This document shows positions 44,848 through 57,136 of a stretch of 64,000 nt of DNA, in pieces. Source of the stretch: Mycobacterium sp. Root265. Its GTDB lineage: Bacteria; Actinomycetota; Actinomycetes; Mycobacteriales; Mycobacteriaceae. Under the pieces are notes generated by a model. The model was given only the letters and a program-made list of their open reading frames with translations. It searched no databases and was not told the origin of the DNA. The number at the start of each line of letters is the position of its first letter. The first letter of the stretch is position 1. Made by a program: the position numbers and the translations under genes. The stretch covers positions 67,972 through 131,971 of the forward strand of contig NZ_LMJA01000028.1 of the NCBI RefSeq assembly GCF_001428895.1, in the 5' to 3' direction.

Positions 44848-46056
44848 GTGCCTACTCTGACCTCCGCGCAGGCCCGGCGGGTCGCCGTCGCCGCCCAGGG
44901 CTTCCACGAGCCCAAGCCGGGCGTGTTGACCCGCGGACACCTGAAACGCCTCATTTCCAGGATTCAGGTGCTGCAACTGGATTCGGTCTCGGTCGCGGTG
45001 CGCGCCCACTACGCGCCGGTGTTCAGCCGGCTGGGCCCCTATGACCGCGAGGTGCTGGACCGGGCGGCGTGGACACACACCGCACGGGCGCCCCGCCTGC
45101 TGGTCGAGTACTGGGCGCATGAGGCCGCACTGATGGCCGTCGACGACTGGCCGCTGCTGCGGTGGCGGATGGCCGAGTACGAACACGGCCGCTGGGGCAC
45201 CGAGATCGTCAAGCGCAACGCCCGGCTGGCCGAGAACATCGTCAACGCGATCGCCGAGCTGGGCCCGTCCACCGCGGGGCAGATCGAGGCGCATCTGGAG
45301 GCCGAACCCCGGGGCCGCAAAGGTCCGTGGTGGGACCGCAGCGACACCAAGTGGGTGGCCGAAGCGCTGTGGTCCGCAGGCGTGCTCACCACCGCGACGC
45401 GCGTCGGGTTCGCCCGGCACTACGACCTCACCGAACGCGTCCTGCCCCCGGAGGTGCTGGCCCGCACGGTCTCGGACGAGGAGGCGGTGCGCGAGCTGAT
45501 CCTGCGGGCCGCCGGCGCGCTGGGGGTGGGCACCGAACCGGATCTGCGTGACTATTTCCGGCTCAACCCCAAACAGAGCAAGCCCGCGGTCGCCGCACTG
45601 GTGGCCGAGGGCAAGTTGGAGCCGGTCGAGGTGGCGGGCTGGAATGCCCTGGCCTACCTGCGTGCCGGGCAGAAGGTGCCCCGCCGCGACCGGGGCACGG
45701 CGCTGCTGTGCCCGTTCGATCCACTGGTCTTCTTCCGGCCCCGGATGGAGCGCCTGTTCGACGGGTTCCACTATCGGATAGAGATCTACACGCCGGCCCA
45801 CAAACGCCAATTCGGTTACTACGTGTGGCCTTTCCTGCTCGATGGCGATCTCGTGGGTCGCGTCGACCTCAAGCGCGCCGACGGGGTGCTCAACGTGGTG
45901 GGCGCGTTCACCGAGGACGGCCGGGATCGGTCCCGGGTGGCCGCGGGGATGGCCGCCGAACTGCGATCGATGGCCGGGTGGCTGGGCCTGCAGGACGTGG
46001 TGGTCGGTGATCGCGGCGATTTGGTGACCGAACTGCGGGCGGCCTTGGTTAGCTGA
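44848..46056 (+). CDS. YcaQ-like DNA glycosylase (winged-helix, HTH_42 family)
   Basis: A 402-residue protein of the YcaQ/AlkX family, DNA glycosylases that excise bulky alkyl lesions and interstrand crosslinks. The QxD-type active-site motif is in IQVLQLDSVSVAVRAHYAPVFSRLG. Three winged-helix segments follow, then the C-terminal PFDPLVFFRPRMERLFDGFHYRIEIYTPAHKRQFGYYVWPFLL block typical of the family. The GTG start is at 44848. It lies 43 bp after dfrA and 3 bp before the dehalogenase gene, so these may share a transcript. Confidence 0.9.
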   Translation: MPTLTSAQARRVAVAAQGFHEPKPGVLTRGHLKRLISRIQVLQLDSVSVAVRAHYAPVFSRLGPYDREVLDRAAWTHTARAPRLLVEYWAHEAALMAVDDWPLLRWRMAEYEHGRWGTEIVKRNARLAENIVNAIAELGPSTAGQIEAHLEAEPRGRKGPWWDRSDTKWVAEALWSAGVLTTATRVGFARHYDLTERVLPPEVLARTVSDEEAVRELILRAAGALGVGTEPDLRDYFRLNPKQSKPAVAALVAEGKLEPVEVAGWNALAYLRAGQKVPRRDRGTALLCPFDPLVFFRPRMERLFDGFHYRIEIYTPAHKRQFGYYVWPFLLDGDLVGRVDLKRADGVLNVVGAFTEDGRDRSRVAAGMAAELRSMAGWLGLQDVVVGDRGDLVTELRAALVS

Positions 46057-46059
46057 GCC

Positions 46060-46965
46060 ATGGACGTTCTGCGCACCCCCGACGACCGCTTCGCCGATCT
46101 GCCGGACTTTCCGTTCGCGCCGCACTACGTGGAGGTGGACGGGCTGCGGGTGCATCACCTCGACGAGGGTCCCGCCGATGCGCCGGTGGTGCTGTTGCTG
46201 CACGGCGAGCCGTCCTGGAGCTATCTGTACCGCTGGATGATCCCGGTGCTCGTCGATGCCGGACTGCGCGCGGTGGCGATCGATCTCATCGGATTCGGGC
46301 GCAGCGACAAACCCGCGGCACGGGAGGACTACACCTATCAGTCGCATGTCGACTGGACCTGGGCGGCCGTCGAGGCGATCGGGCTCACCGACATCACCCT
46401 GGTCTGCCAGGACTGGGGCGGGCTCATAGGGTTGCGCCTGGTCGGCGAGCACCCGGAGCGCTTCGCCGGGGTGGTGGCCGCCAACACCACCCTGCCGACG
46501 GGCGACCAGCATCCCGGCGAGGCGTTCCTGGCCTGGCAGCGCTTCAGCCAGGAGACGCCGGAGTTCCCGGTCGGCGCCATCGTCAACGGCGGCTGCGTAT
46601 CCGAGCTGTCGGCCGAGGTGATCGCGGCCTACGACGCGCCGTTCCCGGACGACACCTTCAAGGCCGGCGCGCGTCAGTTCCCGACGCTGGTGCCGACCAG
46701 CCCCGACGACCCGGCCGCCGGTCCCAACCGGGCTGCCTGGGAGGGGCTGCGGCGGTTCGACCGGCCGTTCCTGTGCGCGTTCTCCGACGCGGACCCGATC
46801 ACCCGCGGCGCTGATGCGCCGCTGCGAAAACTCATCCCCGGCGCCGCCGGGCAGGCCCATGTCACGATCGGCGGCGGCGGCCACTTCCTGCAGGAGGACA
46901 AGGGCCGCGAACTCGCCGGCGTGGTGGCCGACTTCGTCCACCGCGGGGCGCCGGGTACGGGGTGA
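46060..46965 (+). CDS. Haloalkane dehalogenase (HLD-I subfamily)
   Basis: A 301-residue alpha/beta hydrolase that hydrolyses carbon-halogen bonds. The HGEPSW motif (Glu50) of DhlA/DmbA-type enzymes is followed by the nucleophile Asp118 in CQDWGG, with the halide-stabilising Trp119. The acid is near 245 in FSDADPITRG and the base His275 in GGGGHFLQ. The acid after strand beta-7 and the HGEPSW context place it in subfamily I. The natural substrate is unknown; haloalcohols or haloacetals are possible. It lies 3 bp after the YcaQ-like gene. Confidence 0.9.
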   Translation: MDVLRTPDDRFADLPDFPFAPHYVEVDGLRVHHLDEGPADAPVVLLLHGEPSWSYLYRWMIPVLVDAGLRAVAIDLIGFGRSDKPAAREDYTYQSHVDWTWAAVEAIGLTDITLVCQDWGGLIGLRLVGEHPERFAGVVAANTTLPTGDQHPGEAFLAWQRFSQETPEFPVGAIVNGGCVSELSAEVIAAYDAPFPDDTFKAGARQFPTLVPTSPDDPAAGPNRAAWEGLRRFDRPFLCAFSDADPITRGADAPLRKLIPGAAGQAHVTIGGGGHFLQEDKGRELAGVVADFVHRGAPGTG

Positions 46966-46997
46966 CGGATACGTAAATAACGGGCAGACTGTTCCAG

Positions 46998-48089
46998 ATG
47001 GCGGGGCGGGGCGGCCGATGGTGGCAACAGGCCGACCAATTCCATTGGTTCAGCGTCTACCTGCAGGACCGCGGTCTGGACCTGCCGTGGCGGCTGGCCA
47101 CCTTCGTGTTCACCCTGTTGTTCGCCGCGGTGCCGGTGGTGATGCTGACCAGTCCCTATGGGCCCGACACGGCGCCGACACGTGCCGCGGCGATCGTGGC
47201 ATCGGTATGTGGCCTGGCGGTGAGCTCCATCTGGTTGGTCGGCTGGCCCACCCGCAGACAGTCGCTGATCTATCACGCGGTGTGCTGCCTGTCGATCGCC
47301 GCGGGCACCTTGACGCTGTCGACCTCCTACGGCGCCCTGATGGGCTGCGCGATGTTCGCGGCCATCGGCGGCCTGCTCGCCTACTTCCATGCGCTGGTGC
47401 ACGTGTTCGCCAACTTCGCCGTGGCGGTGGTCTGCGCGGTGGTCGCGGCCGCCCGGTTGTTCGCCGACACCGGTGACCCCGCGGTCGTGGTGGCGTCGCT
47501 GCTGCTGGTGCTGGGGCTCAATCTCGGGGTGCCGTTCGGCATCCATGCGCTCGTGCATTCGTTGCACACGGAGTTGCGGTCATCGGACTTCGACCCGCTG
47601 ACCGGGCTGCCCAACCGCCGGTCCTTCTACAACTCCGTGCACGAGATGCTCCTGGCGCGCCGCGGCGAACACACCGAGCTGAACGTGACGATGATCGACA
47701 TCGATGACTTCAAGCGGCTCAACGACACCAGGGGACACGCGGCCGGTGATGAAGCGCTGGTCGGCATCGGTGCGGTGCTGATCCAGAACTGCGGTGCGGA
47801 GGCGGTCGTGGGGCGCCTGGGCGGCGAGGAGTTCATCATCGCCGACACGGCGAGTGCTGAGCGCCACGCCGAGACCGTCGAACGGATCCGGCTCGGGATT
47901 GCCGCGCTGCCCGTGCACATCACCGCCAGCCTGGGCACCTGCGGCACGGTGATCGGCCCCGGCGCCACGGCGGATCCACCGGAATTCCTAGACCAGCTCA
48001 TCCGGGCGGCCGATCTGGCGATGTACCGCTCGAAACGCGCAGGTGGAAACCGGATACACCGCAGCGACGCGACCGCTGCCTCACCGTGA
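46998..48089 (+). CDS. Membrane-bound GGDEF diguanylate cyclase
   Basis: A 363-residue protein. About six membrane helices (residues about 30-185) precede a GGDEF domain that starts DFDPLTGLPNRRSFYNSV and carries the active site GRLGGEEF near residue 277, so it should make c-di-GMP. The inhibitory RxxD I-site expected five residues before GGEEF is absent (AEAVVG), suggesting little product inhibition. No EAL domain is attached. The membrane region is not a recognised sensor type. An AT-rich patch follows its stop. Confidence 0.92.
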   Translation: MAGRGGRWWQQADQFHWFSVYLQDRGLDLPWRLATFVFTLLFAAVPVVMLTSPYGPDTAPTRAAAIVASVCGLAVSSIWLVGWPTRRQSLIYHAVCCLSIAAGTLTLSTSYGALMGCAMFAAIGGLLAYFHALVHVFANFAVAVVCAVVAAARLFADTGDPAVVVASLLLVLGLNLGVPFGIHALVHSLHTELRSSDFDPLTGLPNRRSFYNSVHEMLLARRGEHTELNVTMIDIDDFKRLNDTRGHAAGDEALVGIGAVLIQNCGAEAVVGRLGGEEFIIADTASAERHAETVERIRLGIAALPVHITASLGTCGTVIGPGATADPPEFLDQLIRAADLAMYRSKRAGGNRIHRSDATAASP

Positions 48090-48090
48090 C

Positions 48091-48120
48091 CTTAAAGATC
48101 TCTTATTTTTCTTAAATTGG
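48091..48120. promoter_or_regulatory. AT-rich island upstream of the SDR gene
   Basis: Thirty bases, about 80% A+T, in a genome of roughly 68% G+C. It contains TTAAA, TTATTTTT and TTAAATT. It follows the diguanylate cyclase stop and ends 51 bp before the SDR ATG, so it may be a promoter UP-like region, an operator or part of a terminator. Confidence 0.4.
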
Positions 48121-48171
48121 GTGTACCGTGAGCCGAGTACGTGACGTGACGGCCTGGTGAAAGGACCCAAC

Positions 48172-48894
48172 ATGCACGAACCACAGATCGCCCTGGTGAC
48201 CAGCGCATCGCGCGGAATCGGCGCGGAGGTCGCACACCAGCTCGCCCATCCGGGCACCCATGTGATCGTCAACTACCGGGAGAAGGCGGGCCGGGCACAT
48301 GCGGTGGCCGACGCCATCCGGGAGGCCGGGGGACACGCCTCCGCGGTGGCTGCCGACATCTCCGATCAGTCGGCCGCCGAGGCGATGATCGCCGGCATCC
48401 GGCAGCGCTTCGGCCGGCTGGACACTTTGGTGCTCAACGCGTCCGGTGGCCTGGAGCGTGACGCCGAGCCCGGTTACGCCATGCGGCTCAACCGCGATGC
48501 ACAGCGGCGCCTGGTCGCGCTGGCGTTGCCGCTGATGCCGGCCGGTGCCCGCGTCGTGTTCGTCACCAGCCACCAGGCGCACTTCTACCCGCACAAGGCG
48601 GTGCCGATGGGGTACGCCCCGATCGCGGCGAGCATGCGTGCGGGCGAAACCGCGATGTACGGCATGCGCTACGAATTCGCCCGACGGGGAATCCATTTCA
48701 CGGTTGTCTCCGGTGACATGATCGACGGCACGAACGTGCTGACCCGGCTCCATGGCCCGGCGCTCGAACCGCGCCGCAGCACACCGCTGCCGTCGACGGA
48801 CGAGTTCGCGGCCGCCATCGCCGGGGCTGCCAACTCTCAGTACCACCCGGGCATCGTCTACGTGGGCGGCTCGGAGTACCTGCGCACGGCGTAA
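48172..48894 (+). CDS. SDR-like protein lacking the catalytic lysine
   Basis: A 240-residue Rossmann protein. The cofactor loop is LVTSASRGIGAEVAHQL, with NASGG after the fourth strand. The expected catalytic tyrosine is in MGYAPIAASM, where YxxxK would need a lysine four residues on but has alanine. It may therefore be a binding protein or use other chemistry. The ATG at 48172 has AAAGGA at good spacing; a GTG at 48157 is in frame but less likely. It is unlinked to neighbouring operons and preceded by an AT-rich patch. Confidence 0.87.
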   Translation: MHEPQIALVTSASRGIGAEVAHQLAHPGTHVIVNYREKAGRAHAVADAIREAGGHASAVAADISDQSAAEAMIAGIRQRFGRLDTLVLNASGGLERDAEPGYAMRLNRDAQRRLVALALPLMPAGARVVFVTSHQAHFYPHKAVPMGYAPIAASMRAGETAMYGMRYEFARRGIHFTVVSGDMIDGTNVLTRLHGPALEPRRSTPLPSTDEFAAAIAGAANSQYHPGIVYVGGSEYLRTA

Positions 48895-48914
48895 TCAGAC
48901 TCCAGCTCGCCGAG

Positions 48915-48964
48915 TGTGGGGCCCGTGTACGGAATTCCCCCATTGTGCGTGCGCGGGGCCCACA
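48915..48964. terminator. Hairpin between convergent SDR and deaminase genes
   Basis: TGTGGGGCCCG pairs with CGGGGCCCACA, 11 of 13 positions over the extended stem, with a loop of about 24 nt. No T-run is present. It lies in the 89-bp gap between two convergent stops. Confidence 0.45.
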
Positions 48965-48983
48965 GTCGCGCTGTGCGGGTGGC

Positions 48984-52205
<3,222 letters not shown>

Positions 52206-52209
<4 letters not shown>

Positions 52210-53081
52210 TCCGAACGCACCGCCACAGCGGTCCATTCGATGGGCGAGGCGCTGATCGTGCGCCCCGTGGGCCGGATGTAGAGATCCCGGTAGTAACTGG
52301 GGCCGACCTGTTCGACCACCCGCCAGCCGTAGCCGCGCAGGATCTCCTCGACACGTTCGGGTTCCATCCCGGTCTTCCAGACCTGCCGGCGCTTCCGGAA
52401 CTTCCGGTAGACCGCTTCGGCGCCATGGAGATTCGTGCCGTCGATGAAATCCTGCCGCACGTAGGTGAAGACCAGGCGGCTGCCCGGCACGACGGACCGC
52501 AGCTGCTCGAACGTGCCGTGTACCGCTTCCGGGGTGAGGTACTGGGTGACGCCTTCCCAGATGAACAGCGACCGCCCGGTATCGCGAAACCCGTTGTCGG
52601 CCAGCACGGTCATCACATCGTCACGCTCGAAATCCACGCCCGCCAGATGCACCGATGCGGGTATGCCGCCCAGGGCGCGTTGCACCGCGGCGGTCTTGCG
52701 TTCGATGTTGACGGGCTGATCGACCTCGTAGACGGGCAGATCGCTGTACCGGGCGATCCGGTACGGCCGGGTGTCCAGCCCCGACCCGAGGATGACGACG
52801 GTGTCGATCTCACTGGCCGGGTCGGACACCTTGTCGTCGATGAACCGCTTGCGGCAGGCGATGCCGGCCCACAGACCCGGACCGGCGCGTTCGGAGGCCG
52901 CGATCATCGCCGCGCGCAGCGGGCCGGACCGGGTCAGCCGCACCAGGGTACGCAGCCGGGCGGGCAGGAACGATTCGGCCAGATCGTCGTCGACCAACCG
53001 CCGGCCGGGTGCCTCGTTGTGTTCGACGGCAGCCAGCACCATCGGCCCGAAGGCCGTCTGCGCAGCCGGGTTCGATGCCAC
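52206..53081 (-). CDS. SAM-dependent methyltransferase (LCM/SAM-omt family)
   Basis: A 291-residue class I methyltransferase of the leucine-carboxyl-methyltransferase-like group that is expanded in mycobacteria (Rv2751 position). The SAM site is in IDTVVILGSGLDTRPYRI, with YEVDQPVNIERK after it and FIWEGVTQYLTPEAVHGTF further on. The substrate is unknown. It is convergent with rnj (4-bp overlap), and its start touches the stop of the mycofactocin-type SDR, so the two form an operon. Confidence 0.92.
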
Positions 53082-53899
53082 TAGCGTTTGTTCACGTACC
53101 CGGCGTCCAGCGGCAGCGCGACCCCGGTGACGTAACGGGAGGCATCGGTGACCAGCCAGAGCACCGCGTTGGCGATGTCCTCGACCTTCAGCGTCTGCAC
53201 CGGCAGGGCGTTGGACATGTCCGGCCCGCGCTGGGACTGCTGGGCCATGCCTTCGAGCCAGCTGCGGGTGAAGTCGTTGTCGATCATCGGGGTGTCCACA
53301 CCGGCAGGGTGGATCGAATTCACCCGGATGTTGAACTGTGCCAGCACATTCGCATACACCCGCATCAGGCCGACGATGCCGTGTTTGGCGGCGGCGTAGC
53401 CGACCGAGCCCGCGATGGGGGAGCCCAGCCCGACCAGTCCGGCCACCGAACTGGTCAGCACGATCGAACCACCGTTGCCGAACTTCACCATCGGTTTCAT
53501 CGCCACATCCACGGTGTTGTAGACGCCGGTGAGGTTCACATCGATCACGTCCTGCCAGGCGTCCTCACCGGCCATCGGGGCGATCCCGGCGTTGGCGATG
53601 ACGATGTCCAGACGGTCCCCGAGTAGCTCGGTTCCGGCACGTAGCGCGCTCTTGAGCGAATCACGTTCGCGGACATCGGCTTCAGTGGCATAGATACGCG
53701 CCCCCGTTTCCTCGACGAGTTTGACCGTGGCCGCGAGGTCATCGGGGCTCGCCAACGGGTAGGGCACCGAGGCGATCTGGTCGCACAGATCCACGGCGAT
53801 GATGTCGGCGCCCTCGGATGCCAGCGTCACGGCGTGCGCGCGACCCTGGCCGCGCGCCGCCCCGGTGATGAACGCGACCTTGCCGGATAGGGATCCCAT
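53081..53899 (-). CDS. Mycofactocin-coupled SDR family oxidoreductase
   Basis: A 272-residue SDR (Rv2750 counterpart) of the group whose tightly held nicotinamide is re-oxidised by mycofactocin. The cofactor loop is [15 protein letters not shown], followed by the group-typical insertion after IIAVDLCDQ with [18 protein letters not shown]. The active site is in LTSSVAGL and [10 protein letters not shown]. The start GTG/ATG region at 53899 lies 8 bp after the monooxygenase stop. It is probably an alcohol dehydrogenase of unknown substrate. Confidence 0.92.
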   Translation of the reverse strand: MGSLSGKVAFITGAARGQGRAHAVTLASEGADIIAVDLCDQIASVPYPLASPDDLAATVKLVEETGARIYATEADVRERDSLKSALRAGTELLGDRLDIVIANAGIAPMAGEDAWQDVIDVNLTGVYNTVDVAMKPMVKFGNGGSIVLTSSVAGLVGLGSPIAGSVGYAAAKHGIVGLMRVYANVLAQFNIRVNSIHPAGVDTPMIDNDFTRSWLEGMAQQSQRGPDMSNALPVQTLKVEDIANAVLWLVTDASRYVTGVALPLDAGYVNKR

Positions 53900-53907
53900 G
53901 TCCGCGA

Positions 53908-54222
53908 CTAGCCGCGCAGCTGACCCTTGGCGGGATCCCCGGCGACAACCGGCGTCAGCATCTTGATGTCGGGCGCGCCGTCGAGGTGTTCACCCACCGC
54001 GCCGAACAGCTTGCCGATGGCGGGCGCGGTGCTGTGCGTCTTGAGTGCGTCGGCGTCGGCCCACTGTTCGACGAACACGAAGGTGCCGTCGGCCTCGTGC
54101 AGCGAGTACAGCTCGCAGCCCGGCTCGCCGTGCACCTCGGCGATGGCATCGGTACAGGCCGCGCGGACGAGGTCCACGGACTCGGGCTTGGCGGTCATGG
54201 TGGCGACGACGACAACAGGCAT
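53908..54222 (-). CDS. Antibiotic biosynthesis monooxygenase-like protein (putative quinol monooxygenase)
   Basis: A 104-residue ABM-domain protein (Rv2749 counterpart). The ferredoxin-like fold shows as [53 protein letters not shown] and [11 protein letters not shown]. Members are cofactor-independent monooxygenases or haem-degrading enzymes; lack of a clear haem motif favours the quinol-type group. The ATG at 54222 has AGGAGC upstream. It heads the short operon with the SDR and methyltransferase. Confidence 0.88.
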   Translation of the reverse strand: MPVVVVATMTAKPESVDLVRAACTDAIAEVHGEPGCELYSLHEADGTFVFVEQWADADALKTHSTAPAIGKLFGAVGEHLDGAPDIKMLTPVVAGDPAKGQLRG

Positions 54223-54290
54223 ACAGGAGCTCCTCGATGAGTCTGACTGAACACAGTCACCGTACTGTCTGCAGCCGGGGCCCTCACGGG

Positions 54291-56504
54291 TTACCGGGGT
54301 TCGGCCGGCTCGAGGTCCTCGGCGGAGGTGAATTCGACGAACGCATCGGCGCTCACATGGAAGAGCCGCGCGGTGGGCAGGTCGAGGAACAGGCCCACGA
54401 CCGTCACCGTTCCATCGGCGATGCGGGGTCCCGCCAGTGGATGCCGCTGCAATCGTTCCAGCTGGATCGCCACGTTCACCGCACTGAGGGCGTCTGCCTC
54501 CTCCAGTCCGGCGTCGCGGGCGGCCGCGGCAACGGGGTGGCCCTCGCGCAGCGCCGTCAGGCTGGCCTCGCCTTCGTGCAGCCACTCCCGGACGGCGCCG
54601 TCGCAGTCACCGCTGAGCAGGTCGTGCATCGCCTCGCACCCCGAGTGGCCGCAGACCACGATCGATGTCACCGCCAGCGGGCCGAGGGCGTATTCCAGCG
54701 CCGACTCGACCGACAGGCTGCCGTGGCCGGTGGGTACCAGGTTGCCGACATTGCGGACGTTGAGCACGTCGCCCGGGCCGCCGTCGAGAATCAGGTTGGG
54801 CAGGATGCGCGCATCGGAACAGCTCAGCAGCATCGAGTGTGGTTGGTGATCGGCCGCCATCTCGGCCATCTGCCCCCGCACCAGGGGCGCGATTCCGTTC
54901 TTGAAGCGTTCTATCCCGCCTGCCAGCTGCGGTGGCCAGATCAGCCGCAACGCCGAGACCGCTCGGCGGCCCTCGGTATCGCGGCGCGGTGGTGCGCTGG
55001 ACGCGAAGATCATTCGGGCCGTGCCGGTCTCGGTGATATCGATGGTCGCGCCGCCGGCCCGATGCTGGCGGATCCAGTCTTCGAGGGTCTCCATGGCGGC
55101 GTGGTCGAGGTAGTCGACATTCAGATCGATCAGGACATCGGCGCCATCGGGCACGCTGGCCAGCGCGGCCGATAGCCGCGGCAGTGCGAGGAAACTGCAG
55201 GAGCCGCTGATCGTGACCTGCCAGCGTGCCTGCCTGCCGTTGGGTGCGCGCAGTTCCTCGGCGTCGATGCTGACCCGGATGATGCGCCAGGCGGCGAAAC
55301 CGATGGCGAGGGCCAGACCGATCGCCACCCCCTCGAGCAGGTTGAGGAACACCACCGACAGCAGCGTGACGAGGTAGATCAGCAGTTCGCCGGTGCGCCG
55401 CGCCAGGTTGACGTGCGCGAGTTTGACCAGCTGGATACCGATGACGATGAGCAGGCCGGCCAGCGCGGCCGACGGGATCATCTCCACCACGTTGACGAAG
55501 AACACCGAGAAGATCAGTAGCCAGACGCCGTGCAGGGCCGCCGATGCCCGTGTCTTTGCCCCGGCCCCGACGTTGGCGGTGCTGCGCACGATCACACCGG
55601 TGACCGGGAGTCCGCCCAGCAGGCCGGACGAGACGTTGGCGGTGCCCTGGCCGAGGAGTTCGCGATTGAAATCGGTGCGCGCACCGGTGTGCATCTTGTC
55701 CACCGCGGTCGCCGACAGCAGGCTCTCGACGCTGGCGATCAGCGCGACGGTCAGCACGGCCACGGAGATGGAGGTCCAGCTGCCCGTCGGCATCGTGGGC
55801 AGGCCGATGGCGTCGATCACCGAGGCGTCCAGCTGGATACGTTCGACCGAGGAGAACCAGAGGTAGGACATCGCGGTCGCGGTGACCACGGCGGCCAGCG
55901 CGCCGGGCACGGCCTGCACCGGCTTGGGCAGGTACTTCCAGCCCAGCATGATGGCGATGACGGTGACACCGATGATCATCGGCGCCACGTGCAGTGAGCC
56001 CAGCTGAGCGGGCAGTCCGGTGAGGTTCTGCCAGGCATTGCTGGCCGGGCCGCCGCCGAGCAGCACGTGTACCTGCTGCAGGGCGATGGTGATACCGATG
56101 CCCGCCAGCATCGCGTGCACGACGATCGGGGCGATGGCCAGCGCGGCGCGAGCGACGCGACTCAGCCCGAACAGGATCTGCAGCACGCCCGCGGCCGCGG
56201 TGATCGCGCAGGTGGCCTTCCATCCGAAGGTGACCACCAGCTCGGCGACGACCACAGTGAGGCCGGCTGCCGGCCCGCTGACCTGCAACGGGGATCCGCC
56301 GACGACGGCGCAGACGATGCCGCCGACGATCGCGGCGATCAGGCCCGCCACCACCGGCGCCCCCGAGGCGACCGCGATACCGATGGACAGGGGCAGGGCC
56401 ACCAGAAACACCACCAGCGAGGCCGGGACGTCATAGCGAAAGACTGTGTGTAACAAAGATTTAACGTCTTGCTGAGGCGCGTTCGGAGGGGTCACCGGCT
56501 CCAC
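54291..56504 (-). CDS. SulP anion transporter-carbonic anhydrase fusion
   Basis: A 737-residue fusion. The N-terminal part (about residues 25-400) is a SulP/SLC26 transporter with SGPAAGLTVVVAELV and LLGGLPVTGVIVRSTANVGAGAKTR. A STAS domain follows (about 425-510, VLIDLNVDYLDHAAMETLEDWI). The C-terminal beta-carbonic anhydrase carries zinc ligands in SCSDARI (about 563) and CGHSGC (about 620). The combination suggests bicarbonate uptake linked to CO2 hydration. M. tuberculosis Rv3273 has this architecture, but it is not at this locus there. The GTG start is at 56504. Confidence 0.93.
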   Translation of the reverse strand: MEPVTPPNAPQQDVKSLLHTVFRYDVPASLVVFLVALPLSIGIAVASGAPVVAGLIAAIVGGIVCAVVGGSPLQVSGPAAGLTVVVAELVVTFGWKATCAITAAAGVLQILFGLSRVARAALAIAPIVVHAMLAGIGITIALQQVHVLLGGGPASNAWQNLTGLPAQLGSLHVAPMIIGVTVIAIMLGWKYLPKPVQAVPGALAAVVTATAMSYLWFSSVERIQLDASVIDAIGLPTMPTGSWTSISVAVLTVALIASVESLLSATAVDKMHTGARTDFNRELLGQGTANVSSGLLGGLPVTGVIVRSTANVGAGAKTRASAALHGVWLLIFSVFFVNVVEMIPSAALAGLLIVIGIQLVKLAHVNLARRTGELLIYLVTLLSVVFLNLLEGVAIGLALAIGFAAWRIIRVSIDAEELRAPNGRQARWQVTISGSCSFLALPRLSAALASVPDGADVLIDLNVDYLDHAAMETLEDWIRQHRAGGATIDITETGTARMIFASSAPPRRDTEGRRAVSALRLIWPPQLAGGIERFKNGIAPLVRGQMAEMAADHQPHSMLLSCSDARILPNLILDGGPGDVLNVRNVGNLVPTGHGSLSVESALEYALGPLAVTSIVVCGHSGCEAMHDLLSGDCDGAVREWLHEGEASLTALREGHPVAAAARDAGLEEADALSAVNVAIQLERLQRHPLAGPRIADGTVTVVGLFLDLPTARLFHVSADAFVEFTSAEDLEPAEPR

Positions 56505-56614
56505 GGTACCGACGGTTGCGGAATCCGTCGGCGCCAGCGACCGTGACCCTGATTACGTTTCTTTCGCACCAGTTCGTGGGCATGAAAGCAGGCTGCGGAT
56601 TTCGTTGTCGCGTG

Positions 56615-57040
56615 TTACAGCACGTTCACCCAGACGGTCGCACCCAGCACGCCCACGGCGACGGCGACCAGCAGCACCTTGTCGATCGCGGTCAGTTGAT
56701 CCGGGTAGGTGCCACCGGTCCGGAGTTCGCGGGCGATGAGGAACAGCGGGAAGGTGACACTGATGGCTATCAGTAGGCCTCCGGCGATATACGCCCAGAC
56801 AAACGGGATGCCGTGCTTGCGTGCCTCGATCACCATCAGGATGCTCACGGCGAGAAACAACAGCAGTATGTCCACGGTGATGGAGCGGGTCCCGGCGTTG
56901 ACCTTCAGATCAGTCAGGAAGTCGCCGAGGAAGGTGGCGGGGGAGTCCAGGTAGGCGATGTTCTGACTCCAGGTCGCGACCAGCGCGATCACGGCGATTG
57001 CGGCGTAGATCCCGCATCGGATCCTGCTGACGGTGGTCAT
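56615..57040 (-). CDS. DUF2834 membrane protein
   Basis: A 141-residue integral membrane protein with about four helices: CGIYAAIAVIALVATWSQN, ITVDILLLFLAVSILMVIEA, FVWAYIAGGLLIAISVTFPLFLIA and VLLVAVAVGVLGATVWV. The DUF2834 pattern includes the FLTDLKVN and SITVDILLLF segments. Function is unknown. The ATG at 57040 has TAACCT 6 nt upstream, so a leaderless start is likely. It is divergent from ftsK across 96 bp. Confidence 0.83.
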   Translation of the reverse strand: MTTVSRIRCGIYAAIAVIALVATWSQNIAYLDSPATFLGDFLTDLKVNAGTRSITVDILLLFLAVSILMVIEARKHGIPFVWAYIAGGLLIAISVTFPLFLIARELRTGGTYPDQLTAIDKVLLVAVAVGVLGATVWVNVL

Positions 57041-57046
57041 TCGGGC

Positions 57047-57052
57047 AGGTTA
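57047..57052 (-). promoter_or_regulatory. Predicted -10 element, leaderless (DUF2834 gene)
   Basis: TAACCT on the minus strand, 6 nt before the ATG at 57040. Confidence 0.45.
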
Positions 57053-57123
57053 GGCCGTAATCGGGCATATTGATGCACTTCTGTGACCCGTGTGGCAGAT
57101 GGTGAAATTGGGGCGCAAGCGAC

Positions 57124-57129
57124 TAGGCT
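57124..57129 (+). promoter_or_regulatory. Predicted -10 element, leaderless (ftsK)
   Basis: TAGGCT, 7 nt before the ATG at 57137. Confidence 0.5.
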
Positions 57130-57136
57130 GACACCC

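Noticed and set aside
44782-46941. 719-residue minus-strand frame opposite the glycosylase and dehalogenase genes
   Set aside because: Antisense shadow with no recognisable domain.
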